Part shown: piece after piece, positions 1-5,939 of the stretch
How positions within the stretch are numbered: the stretch's first letter is position 1
Layout of the letters: every line of letters starts with the position of its first letter
Assembly (NCBI GenBank): GCA_937927885.1
Contig: CALEZJ010000009.1
Span: 1 to 11,533 of the forward strand
DNA: 11,533 bases
Source: an uncultured Paracoccaceae bacterium
GTDB taxonomy: Bacteria; Pseudomonadota; Alphaproteobacteria; Rhodobacterales; Rhodobacteraceae
Reading direction: 5' to 3'
The notes under the pieces: model-generated
The model's database searches: none
What the model was told of the DNA's origin: nothing
Seen by the model: only the letters and a program-made list of their open reading frames with translations
Made by a program: the position numbers and the translations under genes

Positions 1-187
1 GACCACCGCCGCGACATTCCTAGGGGCAAACCATCGGCATGAGCGACGCAGGTCGCAGCCCGCCATTCCATCCCGCACGCACTTCCAAACCCAATCACTG
101 GATTTCACCGGCCTTGGGCGCGATTCAGCGCGGCGTGCGGTATTGGCAGCTTCTGAATGGCAGATGATGTCGGAAGATCTCCACGGA
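1..187. other. Upstream region without a supportable gene
   Basis: I see no convincing gene here. A 42-codon ATG frame (39-167, +) exists, and another frame stays open from base 2 to a stop at 266-268, but neither resembles a family I know. The right side leads into the dyad at 188-226. The segment is either distal promoter sequence for the TetR gene or an end of something left of the window. Confidence 0.4.
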
Positions 188-226
188 ATGTTCACTTATG
201 TCGATTTAGAGGTCATAGGCGAACAT
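188..226. promoter_or_regulatory. Candidate operator upstream of the tetR-type gene (13-13-13 dyad)
   Basis: Left arm ATGTTCACTTATG (188-200) and right arm CATAGGCGAACAT (214-226) are inverted copies matching at 11 of 13 positions, around a 13-bp spacer. The centre is 58 bp upstream of the start codon at 265. The same architecture with the same half-site recurs at 2964-3002. Autoregulation by the adjacent TetR-family protein is the inference; a different regulator is possible because the dyad is wider than a typical single TetR-dimer site. Confidence 0.7.
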
Positions 227-244
227 TTAATTGCTTCCCCCCAT

Positions 245-259
245 CAGCCTGCTAGGCTG
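245..259 (+). promoter_or_regulatory. Small hairpin next to the tetR-type start codon
   Basis: CAGCCT (245-250) and AGGCTG (254-259) form a perfect 6-bp inverted repeat with a 3-nt loop, ending 5 nt before the ATG at 265. GGAGG at 259-263 is only 1 nt from the ATG, too close for a normal ribosome binding site, and the hairpin touches it. An in-frame stop at 253-255 rules out an earlier start. The gene may be translated weakly or by a non-standard signal. The repeat is seen; its role is inferred. Confidence 0.35.
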
Positions 260-264
260 GAGGC

Positions 265-888
265 ATGACGGAAACACCCCCTCCCGAAACCGGTTGGCGA
301 GGATCGCGAGACGGCTGGCTCGGGGCGGCCTATGATGCGCTGGTCCGCGAGGGGATCGACGGAGTGAAGATCATGCCGCTGGCAGAGCGGCTGACCCTGT
401 CGCGAACCAGCTTCTACTGGTTCTTCAAGGACCGCGCCGAACTTCTGACCGCGCTGGCCGATATGTGGGAATCGCGCACCACCGAACCGCTGGTCGCCGC
501 GACCCGCGCCTATGCCGACACGGAAACCGAGGCGATGTTCAATGTCATCTCCTGTTTCCTGCGGTCTGAAACCTTTGACGCAAGGATGGAATTCGCGCTG
601 AGAGGGTGGGCAATGAAGGATCCCTCGATCCACGCCCGCGTCGTGACCGCCGATACCCGCAGGCTGCTGGCCCTTCGTCAGTTGCTGGAACGCTGGGGAC
701 ACGCACCACAGGATGCCGATATTCGCGCGCGCACGATCTATCTGGTGCAGATCGGCTATATCTCGATGCAGGTTGCCGAGACGCTGGAAAGCAGACTGGC
801 GCGCATTCCCAGTGATGTGGAGATCTACACGGGCCGTCGCCCCCGATCGCGCGAGGTCGCGCGATTTCGTGGACAATTCGGCCTGTGA
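265..888 (+). CDS. TetR/AcrR-family transcriptional regulator
   Basis: This 207-residue protein has the usual length of a TetR repressor. An N-terminal helix-turn-helix lies at about residues 16-60, with the recognition part around LAERLTLSRTSFYWFFKDR (39-57), which matches the family pattern of an S/T-x-x-x-F/L-Y-x-[FYH]-F core followed by basic residues. The remaining roughly 145 residues would be the ligand-binding and dimer domain, which does not reveal its effector. ATG 265 is the only workable start, since an in-frame stop lies at 253-255. The gene converges on the flavin oxidoreductase gene, with 2 bp between stop codons. Matching dyads lie upstream of this gene and of the oxidoreductase gene, so it probably represses itself and that gene in response to a methylated amine or betaine or a product of it. 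The family call is firm; target and effector are inferred. Confidence 0.9.
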   Translation: MTETPPPETGWRGSRDGWLGAAYDALVREGIDGVKIMPLAERLTLSRTSFYWFFKDRAELLTALADMWESRTTEPLVAATRAYADTETEAMFNVISCFLRSETFDARMEFALRGWAMKDPSIHARVVTADTRRLLALRQLLERWGHAPQDADIRARTIYLVQIGYISMQVAETLESRLARIPSDVEIYTGRRPRSREVARFRGQFGL

Positions 889-899
889 GATCACAGGTC
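880..899. terminator. Palindrome spanning both convergent stop codons (possible bidirectional terminator)
   Basis: CCTGTGA (882-888) and TCACAGG (891-897) are perfect inverted copies around GA. The symmetry extends through a G-T pair (881/898) and a G-C pair (880/899). The left arm contains the TGA stop of the tetR-type gene and the right arm the stop of the oxidoreductase gene. No T-tract follows on either side, so a classical intrinsic terminator is not supported. It may simply form a hairpin that ends or protects both converging mRNAs. Confidence 0.35.
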
Positions 900-2927
900 C
901 TTCACGATGCGCAGGGCGTCATAGATTGCGGCATGAGTGTTGCGCGCGGCCACCGCATCGCCGATGCGGAACAGGCGAAAGCGCCCCTCGGGGTTGGTGC
1001 TGACCGATTGTTTCGCGCCCGTCGACAGGGCGTCATAATCCACCTCGCCCAAATTGCGTGACAGGGGTTTCAGACCAAAATAGAGATCATCGAGCGGCCT
1101 TGTGCCGTGGTTGACCACCACCTGATCCACCAGCCTCTCGCGCGTCATGTCGCCGTAATCGCTGCCCAGTGTGGCGCGCAGCCGATTGCCTTCTCGCGTG
1201 ACCGCCATCAACCGCCAGGTCACGGTAAAGGTGGTGTCGCGCCGCTGGAGACTGCGCATGTACGGGACCAGATTCATTGCCATGACCTCAGGGGCAAAGG
1301 TCCGGTCGGGGGTGACGATCTCCACCCGTGCGCCCGTGGCAGCGATCAGATCGGCAGCTTGCAGCCCGGCATGGTCGCCCGCGTCGTCAAAGACCAGCAC
1401 GTTGCTACCCGGCCTCACATCGCCCGAGAGGATATCCCAGGCCGAGCAGACCAGATCGTTGCCCGAGCGCAGAACCGCAGTATGTGGCAGGCCGCCGGTG
1501 GCGATAATGACCTCATCGGGGTTGGTGGCCACCACCATTTCGGCATCGGCGTAGGTGTTGAAATGAAACACCACACCGCGCTTTTCGCACTGTTCCATCC
1601 GCCATCGGATGATCGAGATCATCTCGCGCCGCCGCTCTTGCTGGGCGGTCAGACGGATCTGACCACCGGGCTGATCGGCGGCCTCGAACACCGTTACCTC
1701 ATGGCCGCGTTCGGCAGCGACACGCGCGGCTTCGACCCCGGCGGGGCCGGTACCAACCACGGTGATGCGCTTTTTTGTCGTGGCGGGGCTGATGGTCTGG
1801 GGCTCGTAGGCTTCGCGCCCGGTGGCGGGATTGTGCAGACACAGCGCAATCCCGCCCTGATAGATACGGTCCAGACAATAATTCGCGCCAACACAGGGGC
1901 GGATGTCATCCTCTCGCCCCTCGACCAGTTTACGAACCAGATGCGGGTCGGCCATGTGCGCACGCGTCATGCCGACCATATCAAGCTTGCCAGAGGCGAT
2001 CGCATGCCGCGCCGTCGCCAGGTCGGAGATGCGCGCGGCGTGGAAGGTGGGAAACCCGGTCGCCGCACGGATTTCGCCGGCGAAATCCAGATGCGGGGCG
2101 CTGCGCATGCCTTGAATGGGGATCAGATCGGTCAGCGCGGGATCAGTGTCGATGGACCCGCGCACGACATTCAGGAAATCCACGAGCCCGCTGGACTTCA
2201 GCTTGTGCGACACCTCCAAGCCCTCGGCGGCGGTCATGCCTCCCGGCGCGCATTGATCACCAGTATAGCGCAGGCCTACGATGAACCGATCGCCGCACCG
2301 CGCCCGGATCGCGCGAAGCACGTCAAAGGTGAACCGCAGACGGTTGTCGAGTGAGCCCCCGTAAGGCGCGGGCAGATCATTGGTCAGCGGAGACCAGAAT
2401 TGCTCCAGCAGGTGACCGTAGGCCTCCAGTTCGATCCCGTCCACTCCGGCTGCCTGCATCCGTTCTGCAGCATCGGCAAAATCCTCGATGATGCGGGCGA
2501 TGTCCCAATCTTCTATGCGCTTCGGAAAGGCGCGATGTGCCGCCTCGCGTTCATGGCTGGGGGCGACGATGGGTAGCCAGTCGGCCTTGTCCCAGCGGGT
2601 GCGCCGTCCCAGATGGGTAAGTTGGATCATTACTGCGGCACCATGGTCATGGCACTCGTCGACCATCGCCTTCATCCAGCCAACCACCTCGTCTTTCCAC
2701 GCCAGTATATTGTTGAACACCGGTGGGCTGTCGCGTGCGACACTGGCAGACCCTGCGGTCATCGTTAGCGCGACCCCCGCCTTTGCACGCTCGACGTGGT
2801 AGGCGCGGTAGCGTTCCTTTGGCATCCCGTCCTCGGGATAGGCCGGCTCATGGCTTGTTATCAGGATACGATTGCGAAGCGTCAGATGTTTGAGCGTGTA
2901 GGGCTGCAAGAGGGGATCGTTGGACAT
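891..2927 (-). CDS. NADH:flavin oxidoreductase / FAD-dependent demethylase of the TMADH-DgcA-StcD type
   Basis: At 678 residues this has the two-part build of trimethylamine dehydrogenase, dienoyl-CoA reductase and the dimethylglycine or N-methylproline demethylases. Residues 1 to about 345 form an FMN-binding TIM barrel of the old yellow enzyme family, with H172 in the HLLEQFWSP segment and the conserved YGGSLDNR at 189-196. Residues about 385-678 form a pyridine-nucleotide/FAD domain, with VGTGPAG at 391-397 and E415 at the end of the second strand. The cluster region holds C345, C351 and C363, but position 348, the second cysteine of the TMADH pattern CxxCxxC, is alanine. The likely reaction is oxidative N-demethylation of a small methylated amine or betaine in the cytoplasm; the substrate is unknown. 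ATG 2927 has GGAG 7 nt upstream. The gene follows the MttB-like gene by 91 bp, which contain a candidate operator, so it may have its own promoter. Confidence 0.88.
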   Translation of the reverse strand: MSNDPLLQPYTLKHLTLRNRILITSHEPAYPEDGMPKERYRAYHVERAKAGVALTMTAGSASVARDSPPVFNNILAWKDEVVGWMKAMVDECHDHGAAVMIQLTHLGRRTRWDKADWLPIVAPSHEREAAHRAFPKRIEDWDIARIIEDFADAAERMQAAGVDGIELEAYGHLLEQFWSPLTNDLPAPYGGSLDNRLRFTFDVLRAIRARCGDRFIVGLRYTGDQCAPGGMTAAEGLEVSHKLKSSGLVDFLNVVRGSIDTDPALTDLIPIQGMRSAPHLDFAGEIRAATGFPTFHAARISDLATARHAIASGKLDMVGMTRAHMADPHLVRKLVEGREDDIRPCVGANYCLDRIYQGGIALCLHNPATGREAYEPQTISPATTKKRITVVGTGPAGVEAARVAAERGHEVTVFEAADQPGGQIRLTAQQERRREMISIIRWRMEQCEKRGVVFHFNTYADAEMVVATNPDEVIIATGGLPHTAVLRSGNDLVCSAWDILSGDVRPGSNVLVFDDAGDHAGLQAADLIAATGARVEIVTPDRTFAPEVMAMNLVPYMRSLQRRDTTFTVTWRLMAVTREGNRLRATLGSDYGDMTRERLVDQVVVNHGTRPLDDLYFGLKPLSRNLGEVDYDALSTGAKQSVSTNPEGRFRLFRIGDAVAARNTHAAIYDALRIVKDL

Positions 2928-2963
2928 GGCGCGACTCCGGACTTTCGATCAGCGTGCCTGGCA

Positions 2964-3002
2964 ATGTTCAGATGTGTCAATTACAGGATCATGACTGAAC
3001 AT
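2964..3002. promoter_or_regulatory. Candidate operator upstream of the flavin oxidoreductase gene (second 13-13-13 dyad)
   Basis: Left arm ATGTTCAGATGTG (2964-2976) and right arm CATGACTGAACAT (2990-3002) match as inverted copies at 10 of 13 positions, around a 13-bp spacer. The outer 9 bp (AATGTTCAG / CTGAACATT) are perfect. The centre lies 56 bp upstream of the ATG at 2927. The half-site agrees with that at 188-226: the four arms read ATGTTCRSNYRTG, with ATGTTC and the final TG invariant. This is the strongest regulatory evidence in the window and links the tetR-type gene to this promoter. Confidence 0.7.
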
Positions 3003-3018
3003 TCCGGCGGGTGGGATT

Positions 3019-4587
3019 TCAGTACCACGCATCGGCGACAGCCGCTTTCTTGCGAGCGATGAAGTCGCGCAGAGCCTCGTCGACCCCCTCGTCCAACGGT
3101 GGGGCCTGATATTCGGCCAGCGTCTTCTTCCACCGCGCATTCGCCCGCTTTGCGCTGTCGAAGCCGCCCTGTTCGTCCCAGGTCTCCCAGGGCTGGTTGT
3201 CATCCAGTGCAGAATCCCAATAGGCCGTTTCATAATGCCGCAGGGTGTGTTGGGTGGAAAACAGGTGCTGCCCGGGCCCCAGTTCCGCCAGCGCGTCAAA
3301 GGCCAGCGCGTCGTCGTCCACTGTCATTCCGTCCAGATAGGAATGCAGCGCGCCGCAGAGATCGGTGTCCATGACGTGCTTTTCGTAGGACATCGATAAC
3401 AGCCCGTCCAGAAACCCGGCTGAATGCAGGACATAATTCGCCCCGCCCTGCACCGCTGACATCATGGACATCATGCTTTGCTGCATCGCCTGCCCGTCGG
3501 GCAGTTTCGAGGTGCTGAAATTCCCTGCGCAGCGCAGCGGCATGTTCAGCCGTCGCGCCAGTTGCCCCATGACCAGCGATCCTATGGCGGGCTCGGGTGT
3601 GCCGAAGGTCGGCGAGCCCGACCGCAGGCTCATCGAGGAAAAGAAGGTGGCCAGGATCGTCGGTGCCCCCGGTCGCACCAATTGCGCCAGTGCACAGGAC
3701 GACATGCTCTCGGCCAGACCCTGTGCGACCATGCCGGCGATGGTCAGTGGCGCCACTGCCCCGCCCAGCAGGAATGGCAGATGGATGCTGCCCTGATTGG
3801 CCCGCGCATAGGCGCGGATGCCTGCCGCCGTCACCCCATCCAGCACCAGCGGCGAGGTGGTGTTGAAATTCCCCATCACCACGCAGTTCTGATCGACAAA
3901 TTCGGTCCCGAACAGGATGCGGGACAATTCGATCGAATCTTCGGCGCGATCCGCCGCGGTGATCGAGCCCAGATAGGCCCGGTCCGAATAGCGGATATGG
4001 GCATAGACCATGTCCAGATGGCGCTTGTTCACCGGCACGTCCGTGGGTTCGCAAACCGTGCCGCCCGAATGGTGCAGCCATGGTGACGCCTGACCGAGTT
4101 TCACGAAATTCTCGAAATCCTCGATCGTACCATAGCGCCGCCCCCGGTCCAGATCCATGACAAAAGGTGAACCATACGAGGGGGCGAAAACCACGTTCCT
4201 GCCGCCGATCCGCACGCTGTTGGCGGGGTTCCGGGCATGCTGGATAAATTCGGCGGGGGCGGTCTTCAGAATCTCGCGGCACAGGCCGGGTTCGAACCTG
4301 ATGCGCCAGATTCCCGGCGCGGTTTCTCTCACCTCTGCTCCGGCGGAATTGTAAAGCCGCATTGCCTCGTAGTCGTCGCGCAGTTCGATGCCGATCTCGG
4401 CCAGAATTCGGTCGGCGGTCGCCTCGATGCGGATCAGGCCTTCCTCGGACAGAATGTCATAGGTCGGAATCCCGCGCACGATATAGGGTCGGCGCAGCGC
4501 AGCGCCCCGGGCGCGTTCCTCCCTTCGCTGATTGCGCCCGCCGCGCGCCCGCTTCCCGTCACCCGCCGCGGTGTTTCCGTCTGCCAT
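3019..4587 (-). CDS. MttB-family (trimethylamine methyltransferase-like) protein, non-pyrrolysine branch
   Basis: About 522 residues, in the range of MttB proteins. A basic, Arg-rich N-terminus (about 1-35) precedes a sequence reading as an MttB-type barrel, ending in the family signature GPGQHLFSTQHT from about residue 437. The reading frame has no internal TAG, so the protein belongs to the branch without pyrrolysine. Members studied elsewhere (for example MtgB on glycine betaine) demethylate quaternary amines and pass the methyl group to a corrinoid protein. No corrinoid protein or methylcobalamin:tetrahydrofolate methyltransferase gene is in the window. ATG 4587 is preferred because AAGGGG sits 7 nt upstream; a TTG six codons earlier (4605) has no such signal. 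The gene is divergent from the LysR regulator and probably heads a transcript reaching the flavin oxidoreductase, suggesting sequential demethylation of one compound. Family firm, substrate inferred. Confidence 0.88.
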   Translation of the reverse strand: MADGNTAAGDGKRARGGRNQRREERARGAALRRPYIVRGIPTYDILSEEGLIRIEATADRILAEIGIELRDDYEAMRLYNSAGAEVRETAPGIWRIRFEPGLCREILKTAPAEFIQHARNPANSVRIGGRNVVFAPSYGSPFVMDLDRGRRYGTIEDFENFVKLGQASPWLHHSGGTVCEPTDVPVNKRHLDMVYAHIRYSDRAYLGSITAADRAEDSIELSRILFGTEFVDQNCVVMGNFNTTSPLVLDGVTAAGIRAYARANQGSIHLPFLLGGAVAPLTIAGMVAQGLAESMSSCALAQLVRPGAPTILATFFSSMSLRSGSPTFGTPEPAIGSLVMGQLARRLNMPLRCAGNFSTSKLPDGQAMQQSMMSMMSAVQGGANYVLHSAGFLDGLLSMSYEKHVMDTDLCGALHSYLDGMTVDDDALAFDALAELGPGQHLFSTQHTLRHYETAYWDSALDDNQPWETWDEQGGFDSAKRANARWKKTLAEYQAPPLDEGVDEALRDFIARKKAAVADAWY

Positions 4588-4649
4588 CGCCGAACCCCTT
4601 GTCAAACGGGCCGAGTCTAGGCCGCGACAGCGACCCTGTAACGCTGGAA

Positions 4650-4672
4650 AATCTTCATCGACTTGATAGATT
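4650..4672. promoter_or_regulatory. Possible LysR-type binding site between the mtt-like and lysR-type genes
   Basis: AATCT (4650-4654) and AGATT (4668-4672) are perfect inverted 5-bp arms 13 bp apart, and the segment includes a T-N11-A arrangement (4654/4666) like a LysR-type box. It lies in the 91-bp divergent gap and ends 6 bp before the lysR-type ATG, a place where autoregulating LysR proteins often bind. The arms are short, so chance is a real alternative. Confidence 0.3.
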
Positions 4673-4678
4673 GGCCTT

Positions 4679-5593
4679 ATGGATTCTATGCGTCGCCTGC
4701 TTCCCTCGCTGAACAGTCTCGTGGTCTTCGAGGCAGCCGGTCGGCTGGGCGGCTTTTCCGCCGCCGGGCGCGAGTTGGGAATGAGTCAGGCCGCGGTTTC
4801 CTATGCGATTGCACGGCTGGAGGAACATTTGGGCACCGCGCTTTTCCTGCGCGCGCACCGGCGCGTGCATCTGTCCGAGGCCGGCCAGCGATTCCATGCC
4901 GATGTAACCATTGGTCTTTCGCATATCCAGCGATCGGCCGAAGGATTGCGCGCACTGGCCGGTGGCAGCCATGTGACGCTGGCCTGTTCGACCGCCTTTG
5001 CGGCCTACTGGATGGTGCCCCGGATGGCGCGGTTCCGGATTGACCTGCCCGATGTGGATTTGCGGATCCAGACCTCGGACCGTGATCTTGATCTGGTTGG
5101 CGAAGGCATCCCGCTGGGCGTGCGTGGTGGCGTGCCGGGCGACTGGCCACAATATGACGCTGCCATACTGGCACCCGAGGTCATCTTTCCTGTCTGCGCC
5201 CCGACGCATCTGCTTCGGTGGTCGGCCCCGGCAAGCGCCTCAGACCTTCTTGCCCATCCGTTGATCCACCTCGACGAACCGTTTCGGTCGGCCACAACCT
5301 GGAAGGACTGGTTCACGGCACAAGGCATCGCACCTCATCTGGTGCCCAAAGGACTGCAGATCAACGATTATGTGCTCGTCATCCAGTCGGTGATCGAGGG
5401 ACAGGGGGTGGCGCTTGGGTGGCACCATCTGATCGAAGGACTGGTGGCGAAAGGCGTTCTGGTGCGCCTGACGGACCAGACACTGGCGACGGGAAAGGAT
5501 TTCCACGTCATCTGGCCACGCGACCGCCTGCTGTCACGCGCCGCGATTCAGGTGCGCAACTGGCTGCTGGCGCAACCCGGTCCGACGGCCTGA
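4679..5593 (+). CDS. LysR-family transcriptional regulator, GcvA-like
   Basis: This 304-residue protein has the standard LysR layout. The N-terminal winged helix-turn-helix spans about residues 8-67, with FSAAGRELGMSQAAVSYAIARLEEHLG (26-52, shown in part as GMSQAAVSYAIARLEE) and the wing at RRVHLSEAG (61-69). The effector domain runs from about 95 to the end. The opening RRLLPSLNSLVVFEAAGR resembles the GcvA subgroup, common beside amino-acid and methylamine genes in alphaproteobacteria. ATG 4679 and ATG 4688 are both possible; the second gives a more GcvA-like start (MRRLLPSLN), and neither has a clear ribosome binding site. The gene is divergent from the MttB-like gene and is probably its regulator, activated by the substrate. 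It converges on the molybdenum hydroxylase operon across a 98-bp gap containing a strong hairpin. Confidence 0.9.
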   Translation: MDSMRRLLPSLNSLVVFEAAGRLGGFSAAGRELGMSQAAVSYAIARLEEHLGTALFLRAHRRVHLSEAGQRFHADVTIGLSHIQRSAEGLRALAGGSHVTLACSTAFAAYWMVPRMARFRIDLPDVDLRIQTSDRDLDLVGEGIPLGVRGGVPGDWPQYDAAILAPEVIFPVCAPTHLLRWSAPASASDLLAHPLIHLDEPFRSATTWKDWFTAQGIAPHLVPKGLQINDYVLVIQSVIEGQGVALGWHHLIEGLVAKGVLVRLTDQTLATGKDFHVIWPRDRLLSRAAIQVRNWLLAQPGPTA

Positions 5594-5620
5594 CCCGCAG
5601 CCGCCACAGTCCCAGGCGCA

Positions 5621-5645
5621 ACACGACCAGACACGCTGGTGGTGT
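5621..5645. terminator. Hairpin between convergent genes, likely bidirectional terminator
   Basis: ACACGACCAG (5621-5630) and CTGGTGGTGT (5636-5645) pair at 9 of 10 positions around a 5-nt loop; two more pairs (GC/GC) can form past a bulge at 5620. It starts 28 nt after the lysR-type stop and lies 47 nt past the MoaD-like stop on the other strand. There is no T-run, so whether it ends transcription alone or with Rho is not clear. The rest of 5594-5691 shows nothing else. Confidence 0.5.
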
Positions 5646-5691
5646 GCCGGCTCTCATCGACCTGTGCGAAGCAGGGAATTGAGCGGTACCC

Positions 5692-5934
5692 TTACCCACC
5701 CTTGATGCGCTGGAGCAGAAAGACCTCGCTAGTGACACCGACCGGGGCGTGGCGATTGGTGGACAGGGCGCCGTCGACCACCACCGACACCCCGCCATCG
5801 AGGAAGGGCGCAAGGCCGGGATGGGCCACGCGCAGGGCCGCGAACACTTGGGCGATCGTCGCACCCTCGACCTCGATCACCTCGGCTCCGTCGGTGAACC
5901 GGCGCAGACCCGCCCAAAGGTGGACCCGCGCCAT
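5692..5934 (-). CDS. MoaD/ThiS-family sulfur carrier protein
   Basis: This 80-residue protein ends in Lys-Gly-Gly, the tail on which MoaD and ThiS carry a thiocarboxylate. The body fits a ubiquitin-like beta-grasp fold: an N-terminal strand (MARVHLWAGLRRFTDG), a hydrophobic helix around residues 27-36 (TIAQVFAALR), the downstream VSVVVDGAL strand and a final EVFLLQRIKGG. It is the last gene of the molybdenum hydroxylase operon, 5 bp after the large-subunit stop. MoaD gives sulfur to molybdopterin, so this copy may supply or mature the cofactor for the enzyme encoded with it, possibly with a housekeeping MoaE and MoeB from elsewhere; no such partner gene is here. A role as sulfur carrier for the terminal sulfido ligand is a less conventional possibility. 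Family firm, specific job inferred. Confidence 0.85.
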   Translation of the reverse strand: MARVHLWAGLRRFTDGAEVIEVEGATIAQVFAALRVAHPGLAPFLDGGVSVVVDGALSTNRHAPVGVTSEVFLLQRIKGG

Positions 5935-5939
5935 AGCGG

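Noticed and set aside
39..167. 42-codon ATG reading frame left of the first operator
   Set aside because: There is no good ribosome binding site, no recognisable family, and its composition gives no clear coding signal.
2..268. Frame open from the window edge, ending in an ATGA overlap with the tetR-type start
   Set aside because: It would run through the candidate operator and hairpin, and the translation has no family features. In GC-rich DNA an open frame of 88 codons is not strong evidence.
1107..2354. 415-codon plus-strand frame inside the flavin oxidoreductase gene
   Set aside because: Antisense shadow of a gene with clear domains; a long mirrored frame is common in GC-rich coding DNA and the translation shows no motifs.
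3296..4282. 328-codon minus-strand frame overlapping the MttB-like gene in another frame
   Set aside because: Low-complexity Gly/Arg/His-rich translation, typical of an out-of-frame reading of a real gene.
3019..4587. Pyrrolysine-containing MttB
   Set aside because: The frame has no internal TAG and no pyl genes are in the window, so it belongs to the non-pyrrolysine branch.
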